Source: Akkermansia sp.
GTDB taxonomy: Bacteria; Verrucomicrobiota; Verrucomicrobiia; Verrucomicrobiales; Akkermansiaceae
NCBI GenBank assembly: GCA_017558555.1
Contig: JAFYUJ010000057.1
Coordinates: 1-45,135, forward strand
Direction of reading: 5' to 3'
DNA: 45,135 bases
Numbering within the stretch: position 1 is the stretch's first letter; each line of letters starts with the position of its first letter. The position numbers and the translations under genes are program-made. The notes under the pieces were generated by a model. It did not search any database. It saw nothing but the letters and a program-made list of their open reading frames with translations, and was not told where the DNA came from. Shown here piece after piece: positions 9,062 through 18,100 of this stretch.

Positions 9062-9517
9062 ATGAGATACAGCATTTTTTCACTCTTGGCTGTGGCTTTT
9101 GCCGCATGTTCTCCGGATTCTTCCTCTTCCGCCGTTGCTTCTCCTCCTGCCGATTTGCTTGCTCGCAATACGGTGGTTGCTTCGTACGAAAAAATGGTGG
9201 ATATCCCCTGCCGCTTTATGACGGCTGATTGCCCCGACCGCTGCGACCACGCTACGCGCGTGGCAGTATTCCGCGTCATCAAGAATGAAGATTACGCCAA
9301 GCTGGGGGAATATGGCGATGATAAAATGATGGAGGGTGGAGCCGTTACGGTTGATATGCTCAAGGATGAGCCCGGTCAGGCTCCTGCTGTTCGTGAATTG
9401 ATTTCTTCGCTCAAGCAAGGAGATAAAGTTCGCATGACGGTTCACCACAACTATGTGAAGGATGAAACGGCCAACTATCCTGCACGCCCCGTGGTGAGCA
9501 TCGAAGCTGTCAAATAA
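9062..9517 (+). CDS. small predicted lipoprotein, function unknown
   Basis: 151 residues. A short N-terminal hydrophobic stretch ends in AFAAC, giving a non-ideal lipobox with lipid-modified Cys16, followed by a Ser/Ala/Pro linker typical of exported lipoproteins. The mature part has a CPDRCDH motif (two closely spaced Cys and a His that could bind metal or form a disulfide) and ends in a beta-rich stretch with GDKVRMTVHHNYV. I do not recognise the family. It is 44 bp downstream of the methyltransferase gene and converges on the small minus-strand gene 2 bp away. Confidence 0.7.
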   Translation: MRYSIFSLLAVAFAACSPDSSSSAVASPPADLLARNTVVASYEKMVDIPCRFMTADCPDRCDHATRVAVFRVIKNEDYAKLGEYGDDKMMEGGAVTVDMLKDEPGQAPAVRELISSLKQGDKVRMTVHHNYVKDETANYPARPVVSIEAVK

Positions 9518-9519
9518 AC

Positions 9520-9744
9520 TCAGGCCGTGATATCTACCACGCCGAGAAGTCGCATGAGCCAGAAGAATACGGCTACCAATGCACTGAAGTGCCACATGAC
9601 GATGGACCAGTTATTGACACGCTGGCGCTGAGTGTTGACGGGATTTCCGCGTGCTCCCTTGACTTTCTCTTCCTGGAGCACGCGAATGAGATCCTCATTC
9701 TTGGTCATTTCTTCCTGCATAATCCCGCGACCATACTTTAACAT
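9520..9744 (-). CDS. small single-pass membrane protein
   Basis: 74 residues. A charged N-terminal part (about 45 residues, with MTKNEDLIRVLQEEK) is followed by one hydrophobic helix near the C-terminus (SIVMWHFSALVAVFFWLMRLLGVV). AGAGGGGG on the minus strand (complement of 9752-9759) lies 7 nt upstream of the chosen ATG and is one of the few clear ribosome-binding sites in the window. The frame stays open to 9768. No family recognised; the tight convergent packing and good ribosome-binding site argue that it is real. Confidence 0.6.
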   Translation of the reverse strand: MLKYGRGIMQEEMTKNEDLIRVLQEEKVKGARGNPVNTQRQRVNNWSIVMWHFSALVAVFFWLMRLLGVVDITA

Positions 9745-9903
9745 ACCAAGCCCCCCTCTGCAATCCAAAACGGAGCAAAGGTGGCTCTTTTTTATGGTAA
9801 CAGGGCCTCATAGAACTGTGTTTGAATGAAAAATTCAGAGCCGTATCGAGATGGTTTTATTGCCTTAGAAAAGTAACATTCAATGAATAACACGTCTTCA
9901 TCC

Positions 9904-9932
9904 TTGCCATTTTGTGGGTGATGTGTTAGACT
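9904..9932 (+). promoter_or_regulatory. promoter of the predicted outer-membrane protein gene
   Basis: TTGCCA (9904-9909), 17-bp spacer, TAGACT (9927-9932). The ATG at 9941 is 8 nt downstream, so the message is predicted to be leaderless or nearly so. The in-frame codon at 9914 lies within the spacer and is ruled out. Confidence 0.65.
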
Positions 9933-9940
9933 TACCCCGC

Positions 9941-10837
9941 ATGAAGAAATCTTTGTTTGCAGGATTCATACTCGCATCGATTGCCGTGGGTGCTGAACAT
10001 AGCGCCTGGAGATATCATTTGCCTGATACAGGGATTGCTCCCAGCTATGGTTCGTATACATTTGTATCAATGATGGGCGAGCGCCATGGAGGTTCTCGCC
10101 TGGGAATGCAAACGTACGAACTGACCATTCCTCTTTCTGACCCTCGGCAAACCGGTTATGGTGATTGGGCCATCAATGCGCAGCTTGACGTGCGCCTCTC
10201 GCTTCTGGACACAGAAGGCAACCTGTGGTTGGAGCACGATGAAATGTACAGCGCTTCGTTGCCTGTCACCTGGATTCACCAATACGCATCCGGCAACAGA
10301 TTAACCATGACGGTAGCTCCTGCTGTGGCGTCTGATTTTGGTGGCACAAGTCGCTTTTTTGATGTGCTGGGTGGCGCCAGTTATACCATCAAACAGAGTG
10401 AAACCCTTTCGTATTCCATCGGTGTGGGGGCTTCACCGCGCTTTGCATACTATGTTATCGTGCCCATGGTTGGGTTCGATTGGCAGGCTGACGCAGACTG
10501 GAACGTCAGCTTGCGTTTCAATCGGCTCTCTGCCATGTATCGTGTGAATGAGCGACTCTTTGTGGGCCCCTTTGTCAGCGGATATAATCATACATGGATG
10601 GTCAGCACCGATGCCGGGGATAAGATTTTCCGTTTCCGTTCCCTGGTGGCAGGCTTTACCGGTGAGTATGATTTTTCCCGTGCAGGACAGCGCAAGCGCA
10701 TTATCACTGCGTCTTTGGGCTCAACCCTGGTTTCCACTGCTCAATTCTGCAAACGCAATGCATCAAAAGAGCCGGAGACAACCTTGCATTACAAACCAGG
10801 TCTTTTCGTGTCGCTGGGAGTTGATTTCCGGTTCTGA
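9941..10837 (+). CDS. predicted outer-membrane beta-barrel protein
   Basis: 298 residues with a clear Sec signal peptide (MKKSLFAGFILASIAVGA) and cleavage probably near residue 18. The mature protein is rich in alternating polar/aromatic beta strands (for example SYGSYTFVSMMG, LTMTVAPAVASDFGG, SYSIGVGASPRFAYYVIV), has no membrane helices, and ends in LFVSLGVDFRF. A terminal aromatic residue is the usual BAM signal of outer-membrane barrels. No specific family recognised. The gene stands alone, with its own promoter and the NAD synthetase promoter about 97 bp beyond its end. Confidence 0.7.
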   Translation: MKKSLFAGFILASIAVGAEHSAWRYHLPDTGIAPSYGSYTFVSMMGERHGGSRLGMQTYELTIPLSDPRQTGYGDWAINAQLDVRLSLLDTEGNLWLEHDEMYSASLPVTWIHQYASGNRLTMTVAPAVASDFGGTSRFFDVLGGASYTIKQSETLSYSIGVGASPRFAYYVIVPMVGFDWQADADWNVSLRFNRLSAMYRVNERLFVGPFVSGYNHTWMVSTDAGDKIFRFRSLVAGFTGEYDFSRAGQRKRIITASLGSTLVSTAQFCKRNASKEPETTLHYKPGLFVSLGVDFRF

Positions 10838-10933
10838 TACCCACCATCGGCTACATATATCGCGCAGCGTGCGTGGCAAATACCTAGTTTCCTGTATGCG
10901 AGTGCGGGCAGGTGTGTAGCTGTATTTCCGCAG

Positions 10934-10961
10934 TTGACTTTTGGCCGGAATCTGGCAAAAT
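10934..10961 (+). promoter_or_regulatory. promoter of nadE
   Basis: TTGACT (10934-10939), 16-bp spacer, CAAAAT (10956-10961). A TAGTCT overlaps the end of it at 10961-10966. The ATG at 10972 follows 10 nt after CAAAAT, again predicting an almost leaderless message. The in-frame ATG at 10912 lies upstream of the promoter. Confidence 0.5.
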
Positions 10962-10971
10962 AGTCTCAGCG

Positions 10972-12894
10972 ATGAGCACATACGGTTATTACAGATTTGC
11001 TGCTGCCACGCCGCTGGTTCGCGTGGCTGATGTGGAGTACAACGTCACCGAGTTGGTGAAAACTGCCAAAAAAGCCGCTGAAAAGGGGGCTCAGGTGTTG
11101 GTTTTCCCGGAGTTGTGTATAACCTCCTGCAGCTGTGCTGATTTATTTCACCACACGGCCTTGTTGCAAGCCGCTCGCCGTGGTCTGGCGCGTTATGTGA
11201 CTGAGACATCCCGGCTGAAGCTGGTGAGCATTGTATCCTTGCCCGTGGTGGTGCAAGATGCTCTATACAATGTGGCAGCCGTGGTAAAAGGTGGGCGTGT
11301 ACTGGGCCTGGTGCCCAAGTCTGTGCTGCCCAATCACCGCGAGTTTTATGAAAAACGCCAATTCTGTGCAGCTCACCAACTGCCGGTGTCGACTGTGACC
11401 CTGCCGGGCTGTGGTGAGGTGCCCATGGGTACAGATTTGATTTTTGCCGATGATGACGAACTGGTATTTGGCGTCGAAATCGGTGCTGATTTGTGGAGCG
11501 TGATACCCCCCAGCAGCCATTTGGCACTTCAGGGGGCTCGCGTTATTTTCAATCCCTCTGCGTGTGATGAATTAGCCGGTAAAGCAGAATACCGCCGCGG
11601 GCTGGTAGCCCAGCAAAGCGGTCGCTGTGTGGCTGCGTATGTGTTGGCTGCAGCCGGTACGGGAGAGAGTACGCAGGATGTGGTCTATGGGGGCCATTGC
11701 CTCATGGGTGATAATGGCCGCCTGGTGACGGAGAGCCAGCGCTTCTCTCGCGAAACTGAAATCATTTACGCTGATATTGACCTTTCCCGCATTGTCGCCG
11801 CGCGTATGAGCGAGAGCTGCTTCCACGATAGCCGTGGCCTTGCTTCTTTGCCCGCCTCACGCCGTGTTGAGATTGGCAGCGTCGCTACCGCCAGCGATTT
11901 GGCATACGCACAGCTGCCCTCTCGTCCCTTTGTGCCTGAGGCCGCAGAGTCTGCTGCCCGTTGCGAAGAAATCATCAACATCCAGGCTTGCGGCTTGGTG
12001 AAGCGCATGGAGCATTCGCAGGCCCGCACGATGGTGTTGGGTGTTTCCGGTGGCTTGGATAGTTCTCTGGCTTTGCTGGTATGCGAGCGTGCTTGTAAGA
12101 TGATGGGCAAGCCCACCTCCACCATTCTGGCTATCACGATGCCCGGTTTTGGTACCACCGGCCGCACATACAACAACGCTGTGGCGCTTATCCGCCACAT
12201 CGGTGCAGATTTCCGGGAAATCAACATCCGCGAAGCTTGTCTCCTGCATTTCAAAGATTTGGAGTTCGATCCCTCGCTGCGCACCAATACTTATGAAAAT
12301 GTGCAGGCCCGTGAGCGTACCAAAATTCTCATGAATCTGGCCAATAAGACCGGTGGCATGGTTATCGGCACGGGTGATTTGTCGGAAATTGCGCTTGGGT
12401 GGTCCACCTACAATGGCGACCACATGAGCATGTATTCGGTCAACTGTTCCATCCCCAAGACGCTCATCCGCTGCCTTATCGAGCACGTGGCCACGCAAAG
12501 CTCCGCTGAAATGGCTGCCACGCTGCGGGATATCAACGATACCCCCGTGAGCCCCGAGCTGTTGCCCCCCTCTGATGACGGTACCATGGATCAGAAAACG
12601 GAGGATATCCTCGGGCCCTATGATTTGCATGATTTCTTCCTCTACCACTTCATCAAATACGGTGCCACTCCGGCCAAATTGCAGGCTCTTGCCTTGCTTG
12701 CCTTCGATGGTGAGTACAGCCAGGAGTTGATAGAGAAGACCTTGCAGACCTTCCTGCGGCGTTTCTTCACTCAGCAATTCAAGCGTACCTGTGTGCCGGA
12801 TGGCCCCAAGGTCGGCACCATCGCCCTCTCTCCGCGCGGGGATTGGCGCATGCCCACCGATGCTTGCAGCGCTGTGTGGAATATGCATCGTTGA
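10972..12894 (+). CDS. nadE: glutamine-dependent NAD+ synthetase
   Basis: Last step of NAD synthesis: amidation of nicotinate adenine dinucleotide using ammonia channelled from glutamine. The 640-residue protein is the two-domain form. The N-terminal nitrilase-type glutaminase has catalytic Glu47 (FPELC), Lys116 (PKSVLPN) and Cys198 (NPSACDE). The C-terminal synthetase has the ATP pyrophosphatase loop SGGLDSS (359-365) and the downstream GTGDLSEIALGW and YNGDHMSMYSVN segments. Length and motifs are complete. The next gene starts 70 bp on, with its own weak promoter. Confidence 0.96.
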   Translation: MSTYGYYRFAAATPLVRVADVEYNVTELVKTAKKAAEKGAQVLVFPELCITSCSCADLFHHTALLQAARRGLARYVTETSRLKLVSIVSLPVVVQDALYNVAAVVKGGRVLGLVPKSVLPNHREFYEKRQFCAAHQLPVSTVTLPGCGEVPMGTDLIFADDDELVFGVEIGADLWSVIPPSSHLALQGARVIFNPSACDELAGKAEYRRGLVAQQSGRCVAAYVLAAAGTGESTQDVVYGGHCLMGDNGRLVTESQRFSRETEIIYADIDLSRIVAARMSESCFHDSRGLASLPASRRVEIGSVATASDLAYAQLPSRPFVPEAAESAARCEEIINIQACGLVKRMEHSQARTMVLGVSGGLDSSLALLVCERACKMMGKPTSTILAITMPGFGTTGRTYNNAVALIRHIGADFREINIREACLLHFKDLEFDPSLRTNTYENVQARERTKILMNLANKTGGMVIGTGDLSEIALGWSTYNGDHMSMYSVNCSIPKTLIRCLIEHVATQSSAEMAATLRDINDTPVSPELLPPSDDGTMDQKTEDILGPYDLHDFFLYHFIKYGATPAKLQALALLAFDGEYSQELIEKTLQTFLRRFFTQQFKRTCVPDGPKVGTIALSPRGDWRMPTDACSAVWNMHR

Positions 12895-12923
12895 GATTTT
12901 TCGCTACCTCGCTCCATACACAC

Positions 12924-12952
12924 TTGCCAAATGAGCCCATTCGTGGCACACT
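12924..12952 (+). promoter_or_regulatory. possible promoter of the Nudix gene
   Basis: TTGCCA (12924-12929), 17-bp spacer, CACACT (12947-12952). The -10 box is poor (matches at positions 2, 4 and 6 only), but the spacing and the 12-nt distance to the ATG at 12965 match the stronger promoters in this window. Confidence 0.4.
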
Positions 12953-12964
12953 AACACCAATCAC

Positions 12965-13435
12965 ATGGATAGTACATCTGACCTTTACCGCCCCAATGCC
13001 GCCATCATCTACCGCAGATCGGATGGTACGGTGCTCGTGTGCGAGCGCGTGAAGCCCGCCGGTGCCTGGCAGTTCCCCCAAGGCGGCATCAAGAAAGGTG
13101 AATCCGCCATGCATGCTGCATGCCGCGAAGGCATGGAAGAGACTGGCTTCCGCCCCAATGAATATGAAGTGGTGGCAGAGCATGGCCCCTATCGCTACGA
13201 TTATCCACCCAAGGAACGCGAACGCGTGTTCCGCAAGCGCGGTATTCCCTATGCCGGGCAGGAGCAATACTATTTTCTGTGCCAGATGCACAGCGATGCT
13301 GCTGAACCTTGGTTGGACAACAAGGAATTCCGCGCCTACCGCTGGGTGCAACCGGCTGATTTTGACTTCGAGAGCCTGCCGACTTTCAAACGCGGTGTGT
13401 ACGAACAGGTGATGCGCGATTTCTTCGGGGTATGA
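12965..13435 (+). CDS. Nudix hydrolase, RppH-like (RNA pyrophosphohydrolase or Ap4A hydrolase)
   Basis: 156 residues with a complete Nudix box, GGIKKGESAMHAACREGMEE followed by TGF, supplying the metal-binding Glu cluster. The N-terminal YRPNAAIIYRR and the W-Q-F-P-Q-G-G-I segment are characteristic of the RppH/Ap4A hydrolase subgroup, which removes pyrophosphate from the 5' end of mRNAs or splits diadenosine tetraphosphate. It is slightly shorter than E. coli RppH (176). It overlaps trmO by 4 bp (ATGA). If the leaderless messages inferred here are real, a 5'-end-processing enzyme would act very close to their start codons. Confidence 0.85.
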   Translation: MDSTSDLYRPNAAIIYRRSDGTVLVCERVKPAGAWQFPQGGIKKGESAMHAACREGMEETGFRPNEYEVVAEHGPYRYDYPPKERERVFRKRGIPYAGQEQYYFLCQMHSDAAEPWLDNKEFRAYRWVQPADFDFESLPTFKRGVYEQVMRDFFGV

Positions 13436-14097
13436 ATCTCCAGCCCATAGCCTATCTTCGTTCGCCTTTTGCAGATAAGTTTGGTGTGCCCCGACAGGGC
13501 AATCTCGCCCCGCATGTCATCAGCGACATCGTGTTCGAACCAGCTTTTGCGCAAGCTGAATGCCTGCGCGGGATGGAAGAATTCAGCCACTTGTGGTTGA
13601 TTTGGGGCTTCCATTGCAACGATGGCCAGGCCTGGCACCCCACGGTGCGGCCTCCTCGGTTGGGCGGCAACACCCGTGTGGGCGTTTTTGCCACCCGCTC
13701 TCCCTTTCGCCCTAATCCGCTGGGGCTTTCCGTGGTGAAGCTGGTATCCGTGGAGTCTGGGGTGCTGCGAGTCTCCGGGGCAGATATGGTGAATGGTACC
13801 CCCATTTACGACATCAAACCCTACATCCCCTACGCAGATTCGATACCCGATGCCGCTTCCGGCTTCACCGCCCGCCCGTGGGAACCGCTTCGGGTTCGCG
13901 TGGCAGCTCCATTGCCCGCAGGAACCACGCCCGAGTGGGTGGAAGGCATGCGCGAGGTGCTGGCTCAAGACCCTCGTCCCGCATACCAGCAGAGCCTGGA
14001 GCGCGTGTATCATATTGTTTTTCTGCCGTTTGAGGTTAGCTTCCGCGTGGAAGACGGCGTGGCTGTGGTTATTGATATCTCTCCTGTACGCTCATGA
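13432..14097 (+). CDS. trmO: TsaA/TrmO-like tRNA methyltransferase
   Basis: 221 residues. TrmO uses SAM to methylate t6A37 to m6t6A37 in tRNA-Thr. The N-terminal UPF0066 domain is recognisable from PIAYLRSPFADKFGVPRQ, EEFSHLWLIWGFH and the signature GVFATRSPFRPNPLGLS, followed by GADMVNGTPIYDIKPYIPYAD. The C-terminal part (P-x-Y-x-x-S-L-E-R-V-Y) matches the longer TrmO form. Start codon and upstream stop overlap (ATGA), as do its own stop and the hydrolase start, giving a compact three-gene unit. Confidence 0.88.
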   Translation: MNLQPIAYLRSPFADKFGVPRQGNLAPHVISDIVFEPAFAQAECLRGMEEFSHLWLIWGFHCNDGQAWHPTVRPPRLGGNTRVGVFATRSPFRPNPLGLSVVKLVSVESGVLRVSGADMVNGTPIYDIKPYIPYADSIPDAASGFTARPWEPLRVRVAAPLPAGTTPEWVEGMREVLAQDPRPAYQQSLERVYHIVFLPFEVSFRVEDGVAVVIDISPVRS

Positions 14098-15170
14098 AAA
14101 AGCTGCGCACAGCCTTTGCCCTCAACGTAGAGGAAGGGCTGGAAATCGGCGGCTCCGTTTCCGTGTGGCAACATGGCCGGGAGCTTTGCACCTTGTGTGC
14201 CGGCGATGCTCGTGCAGAAACGCCCTGGCAGCCGGATACCTTGGTGCCCGTCTATTCTGCCACCAAGCCTGCGGCGGCGGCTTGTTTGCTGCAAGCCTTG
14301 TATGATTGTTGCCAAGGCCCGGAAACGGAGATTGGGGCTCTGTGGCCGCTGTTTCCTTTGCCTCATTGCACTATAGGGCAGTTGTTGTCTCACCAGACGG
14401 GACTGGCGGTCCTGGCGGAGCCCGCACCACTCGAGGATTTGGAAGCATGCCGCCGCATCATTGAGCGCAGCACTCCGTTGTGGGCTCCCCCGCAGCATGG
14501 GTACCATCCGCAAACCTTTGGCCCTTTGGTAGATATCCTGATGGTGGAACTCACGGGCATGCGCATCAGCGATTACTGGGAAAAACACGTGCGGGAGCCT
14601 TTGAAACTGGATTTTTTCATTGGACATCTGCCGGAGTCTCATTACTCCCGTGTGGCCCATCTGCGCACGGCTCGCATGCTCGGGACCATGCCCCGCACAC
14701 CTTTTTATCGCGAGTATTTTGATGAGCAAAGTCCCGTGCACCGCGCCTTTCACAGTATTGTGGGATATGGCTCAGCCCGTGAAATGAACACTCCTGCCGC
14801 CTGGCAATGCGGGTCTCCCGCCAAGGGTGGGGTGGCTTCATCTCGTGGCCTGGCTGCTTTCTACCAAACCTTGCTTGGGTGGCTGCCGGGGTCGCCTTTT
14901 GCTGCTGATGTGCTGGAGTGGATGCGCACCCCTCAGTGTAGCGGCTGGGATCTCACCCTGCTGGAACCCACCACTTTCACCTGCGGTGCTATGTGTGAGC
15001 CTGCCGCTTACTTTGGCAAGCATGGTTTTGGTCATGCCGGAGCAGGGGGCTCGTTCGGATTTGCCGAGCCGGAGAGCGGCCTTTCTTTCGCCTACGTTAT
15101 GCGTGGCATGGAGCTGGGGAATCTGCCCGGGCCACGCGTGGCTCGCTTATTAGCGAGCCTGCGCGGATAA
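14094..15170 (+). CDS. cytoplasmic serine hydrolase of the beta-lactamase (class C / EstB) family
   Basis: 358 residues without a signal peptide, so probably an intracellular esterase or peptidase and not a secreted beta-lactamase. SATK (Ser55, Lys58 in PVYSATKP) is the catalytic SxxK. HGYHPQTFG supplies the Tyr of the YxN element, with Pro where Asn is expected, and FGHAGAGGS matches the HxG box near the C-terminus. LLSHQTGLAVL is the usual family helix. Substrate unknown. It overlaps trmO by 4 bp, and its last 21 bp overlap the 3' end of the convergent helicase gene. Confidence 0.82.
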   Translation: MKKLRTAFALNVEEGLEIGGSVSVWQHGRELCTLCAGDARAETPWQPDTLVPVYSATKPAAAACLLQALYDCCQGPETEIGALWPLFPLPHCTIGQLLSHQTGLAVLAEPAPLEDLEACRRIIERSTPLWAPPQHGYHPQTFGPLVDILMVELTGMRISDYWEKHVREPLKLDFFIGHLPESHYSRVAHLRTARMLGTMPRTPFYREYFDEQSPVHRAFHSIVGYGSAREMNTPAAWQCGSPAKGGVASSRGLAAFYQTLLGWLPGSPFAADVLEWMRTPQCSGWDLTLLEPTTFTCGAMCEPAAYFGKHGFGHAGAGGSFGFAEPESGLSFAYVMRGMELGNLPGPRVARLLASLRG

Positions 15171-18100
15171 TTTGCTCAGTTGTTCGCTGATTTGCTCGGC
15201 GTACGCCTGCGGGTCGCGCCACCAATCCAAGGCCCAGATGTGCAGCAGATTCCAGCCCAGGGATTCCAACACGCTCTCTCGCAGAATATCGCGGTCGCGG
15301 GCTGTGGCGGCTCCGGCATAGGCTGGGCCATCCAGCACGATACCGGCCAGCATGTTGCCGGGGTTACGCTTGTCTGCAATGGCAATATCAATGCGGTATC
15401 CGGATACACCTAAATTGCTGATGCAATTCCACCCTTTGTCCTGAAGCTCCGAGCAAATGGATGTTTGCAGTCCGCTCTCCACGGCACCGCCCACGCTGCT
15501 GCGGTTGTTGAAGTAGTGATATGCTCCCATGCGGGCACACTCCAGGAATCCGCGCAAATCGGCCACGCCCTGCGCACGTGTGCGATGCAGGTCAATGTCT
15601 TCTGGTTTGAGCGAGCTGAAGACCCGCATGCCGGTGCGGGCTCGGGTGATGGCCACGTTGAGTCGGCGTTCACCACCGGTTTGGTTCAACGGCCCGAAGT
15701 TCATGGAAATAAGGCCCTTTTCATCGGGGCCAAAGGTGGTAGAGAAGTAGATGACCCCGCGTTCATCGCCCTGCACATTTTCCAAATTCTTCACAAAGAC
15801 GGCTTCCGGATTTTCTTCGGCAAAGAAGGGTTCCAGAGATTCATCTTCGGATCTGGCTTTTTCAAATAAATCCTGAATAAGCGCTTGCTGTTGCGTGTTG
15901 AAGGTGACAATGCCGATGCTTGTCAGCTCATTGTACTCGAACCCGGGGCGGCGCAGCACAGTCAGCACTTCGTCCACGAGGGCCTGTGCCTCCTTCTTGT
16001 TGTAGCGTTTCTTGCCACGCTCGTATGTGCCCGGTACGTAGTGATATTGCAGCGCGGTGTCTTCCGCCACGGGTGCCGGGAAGGTGACGAGCTTGTTTTC
16101 GTAGTAATGGCGGTTGGAATACGCAATGAGGCTTTCGGACTTGCTTCGGTAATGCCAGGTGAGATTCATCTGCGGGATACCGCAGGCCAGACACTCATCC
16201 AGGATGCTTTCCAAATCCACTTCAATGTCTTCTTCCTCTTCCTCGTTCTGCGATTGTCCGCGAGAGAAGAAGCTGGTGGGGGGCATCTGGCGGGGATCAC
16301 CCACGATGATGGCGCTCTTTCCTCGCCCGATGGCACCGATGGCATCCCAGACAGGAATCTGTGAGGCTTCGTCAAAAATGACCACGTCGAAGGGTTCGGC
16401 ATCCGGTGCAAGATATTGAGCGACAGAGAGCGGGCTCATGAGCATGCACGGTTTCAGGTGGCGGCTCACATGCGGCGTGAGCCCCAGCAGGCGTCGGATA
16501 GCTTTGTGAGCGCGTTGTTTGCTGAGTTCGTGTTGCAGCTCAGCCATTTCTCGTCCATAATCATACGTGCTGAGTGCCTGCTTTCTGAGAATCTGTTGAA
16601 GATGCAGGCTGGCAGCGTTGAGCAAATCTGCATCTTTACTGCGGTAGGCGTCAATGCGAGCTTCATGCGTGGAGCTGCTGAACTGGGTGAGTGTCTTGCT
16701 GGCATCCACAGCGGCCACCAGGCGGCTGAGCGACAGGTTGAAGAGCACTGCCGCCTCCAGTTGCGCGGGGGCGATATTGCCACCGGCAAGCTCTTGCACA
16801 GTGTTGGAGAGCCCTGCTTGCTGAGCTTTGTCTGCGCATTCGTTCCATACCGTGATATGGCGCCATTGTTTGCGAATACCCAACATTTCGTTGGCCCACC
16901 ATTGGCCTGCACCATCCCGATTATCAGCCATGGCGGGCAGGGGGGCGCCCATCAACTCTCGCAGGTCATCGTTCAGTTGCGTTTTGATGCGCCCAGTTTC
17001 CTGCAATTCATCAAGTACAAAGGCTGCATCCATCCCCTTTTGCACGGGATTCCCGGCAATGGTGAGGTATTTCTTGCCGAGCGCAAGCACACCCTTGAGC
17101 GATGCCAGCACCTGTGCAATGCCTCGGGCTTTTTCCAAGTCTGCGCGTTGGGTGTGAATGCCTTTGCGGTATTGGGGCAAGCTCGGTTCGCGGTGGACGG
17201 CTGCATGCTTGGCTGCTTTCATAGCCAGGAGTGTTTCCAAATCCTTGCGAATATCCGGCTTCTGGCGGCTGAATGCGTGCATCTGCAATGTCTTGCGGAT
17301 GCGGCGAGTCGCAAAGAATCGGCTGATGAAATTGGAAATTTGCGCCATTTTCCATTCCTGGTACAGCGTTTCAATGCCGGGATTATCTTCCAATCCCTCG
17401 GGATAGGGCAAGGTCAGCCCGGCCTTGAGCGCGTGATAGCGCTCTGCTTGTTCCAGCGCAGCCTCCAGACTCTTGAGCGAGGCATCGGCAGTGGTCGGGA
17501 GCAAATCGGTGAGATCCTGCCCCGTGCTGTCTTCTGCAATTGCCAGTAGTTTCAACAGCGAATCCGCATGGCTGCGATAGGTGGCTGCATCCAGTTCGAG
17601 TTCTGTGCAAAGGCGTTTGAATTGCTCGTCCCATCTGGCGCTGGCCTTGCTGTATTGCGTGAGTGCGGTGGCCAGCTTTTCATCCCATACAGAGCTGTAT
17701 GTGGTAAGGCTGAGGTTTTCGGCCACTCCCGGATAAAGCCCTGCCACGGGACTGTAATGCAGGATGAGCGCCTGCACTTGTGCCAGGATTTCGTCCTTTC
17801 TCTCGGCACTCATGTTCAGCGGGTTATCCTCGCATGGGGGGAAGATGGGTAACTTAGGCGCGCTGAGCAGATGGCAGATATCATCGTACAGGCTTGTGCC
17901 GTCCGCGTACTGCTTGTGCAGCTCCCAGGTCATGAGATTGAGCCCGAATCGCTCATGCAGCATGTTGGTCACGGCTTGTTCCCAGTTGCTCTTGCTCTCC
18001 GGTTGGGTGATGCTGTCCAGAGCTGTCTTGAACTGCGCCAACACCTCTTTTTTCACGGCTTTGTTGGAGTGGAGTTCCAGACAGTAATCCCCCAGACCTA

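Noticed and set aside
9774..9795. GAGC/GCTC followed by a T-run upstream of the small membrane gene
   Set aside because: A 4-bp stem is too short for a terminator, and it lies upstream of, not after, the minus-strand gene.
14094..15170. Secreted class C beta-lactamase (resistance gene)
   Set aside because: No signal peptide, and the YxN element is altered; a cytoplasmic esterase or peptidase is more likely.
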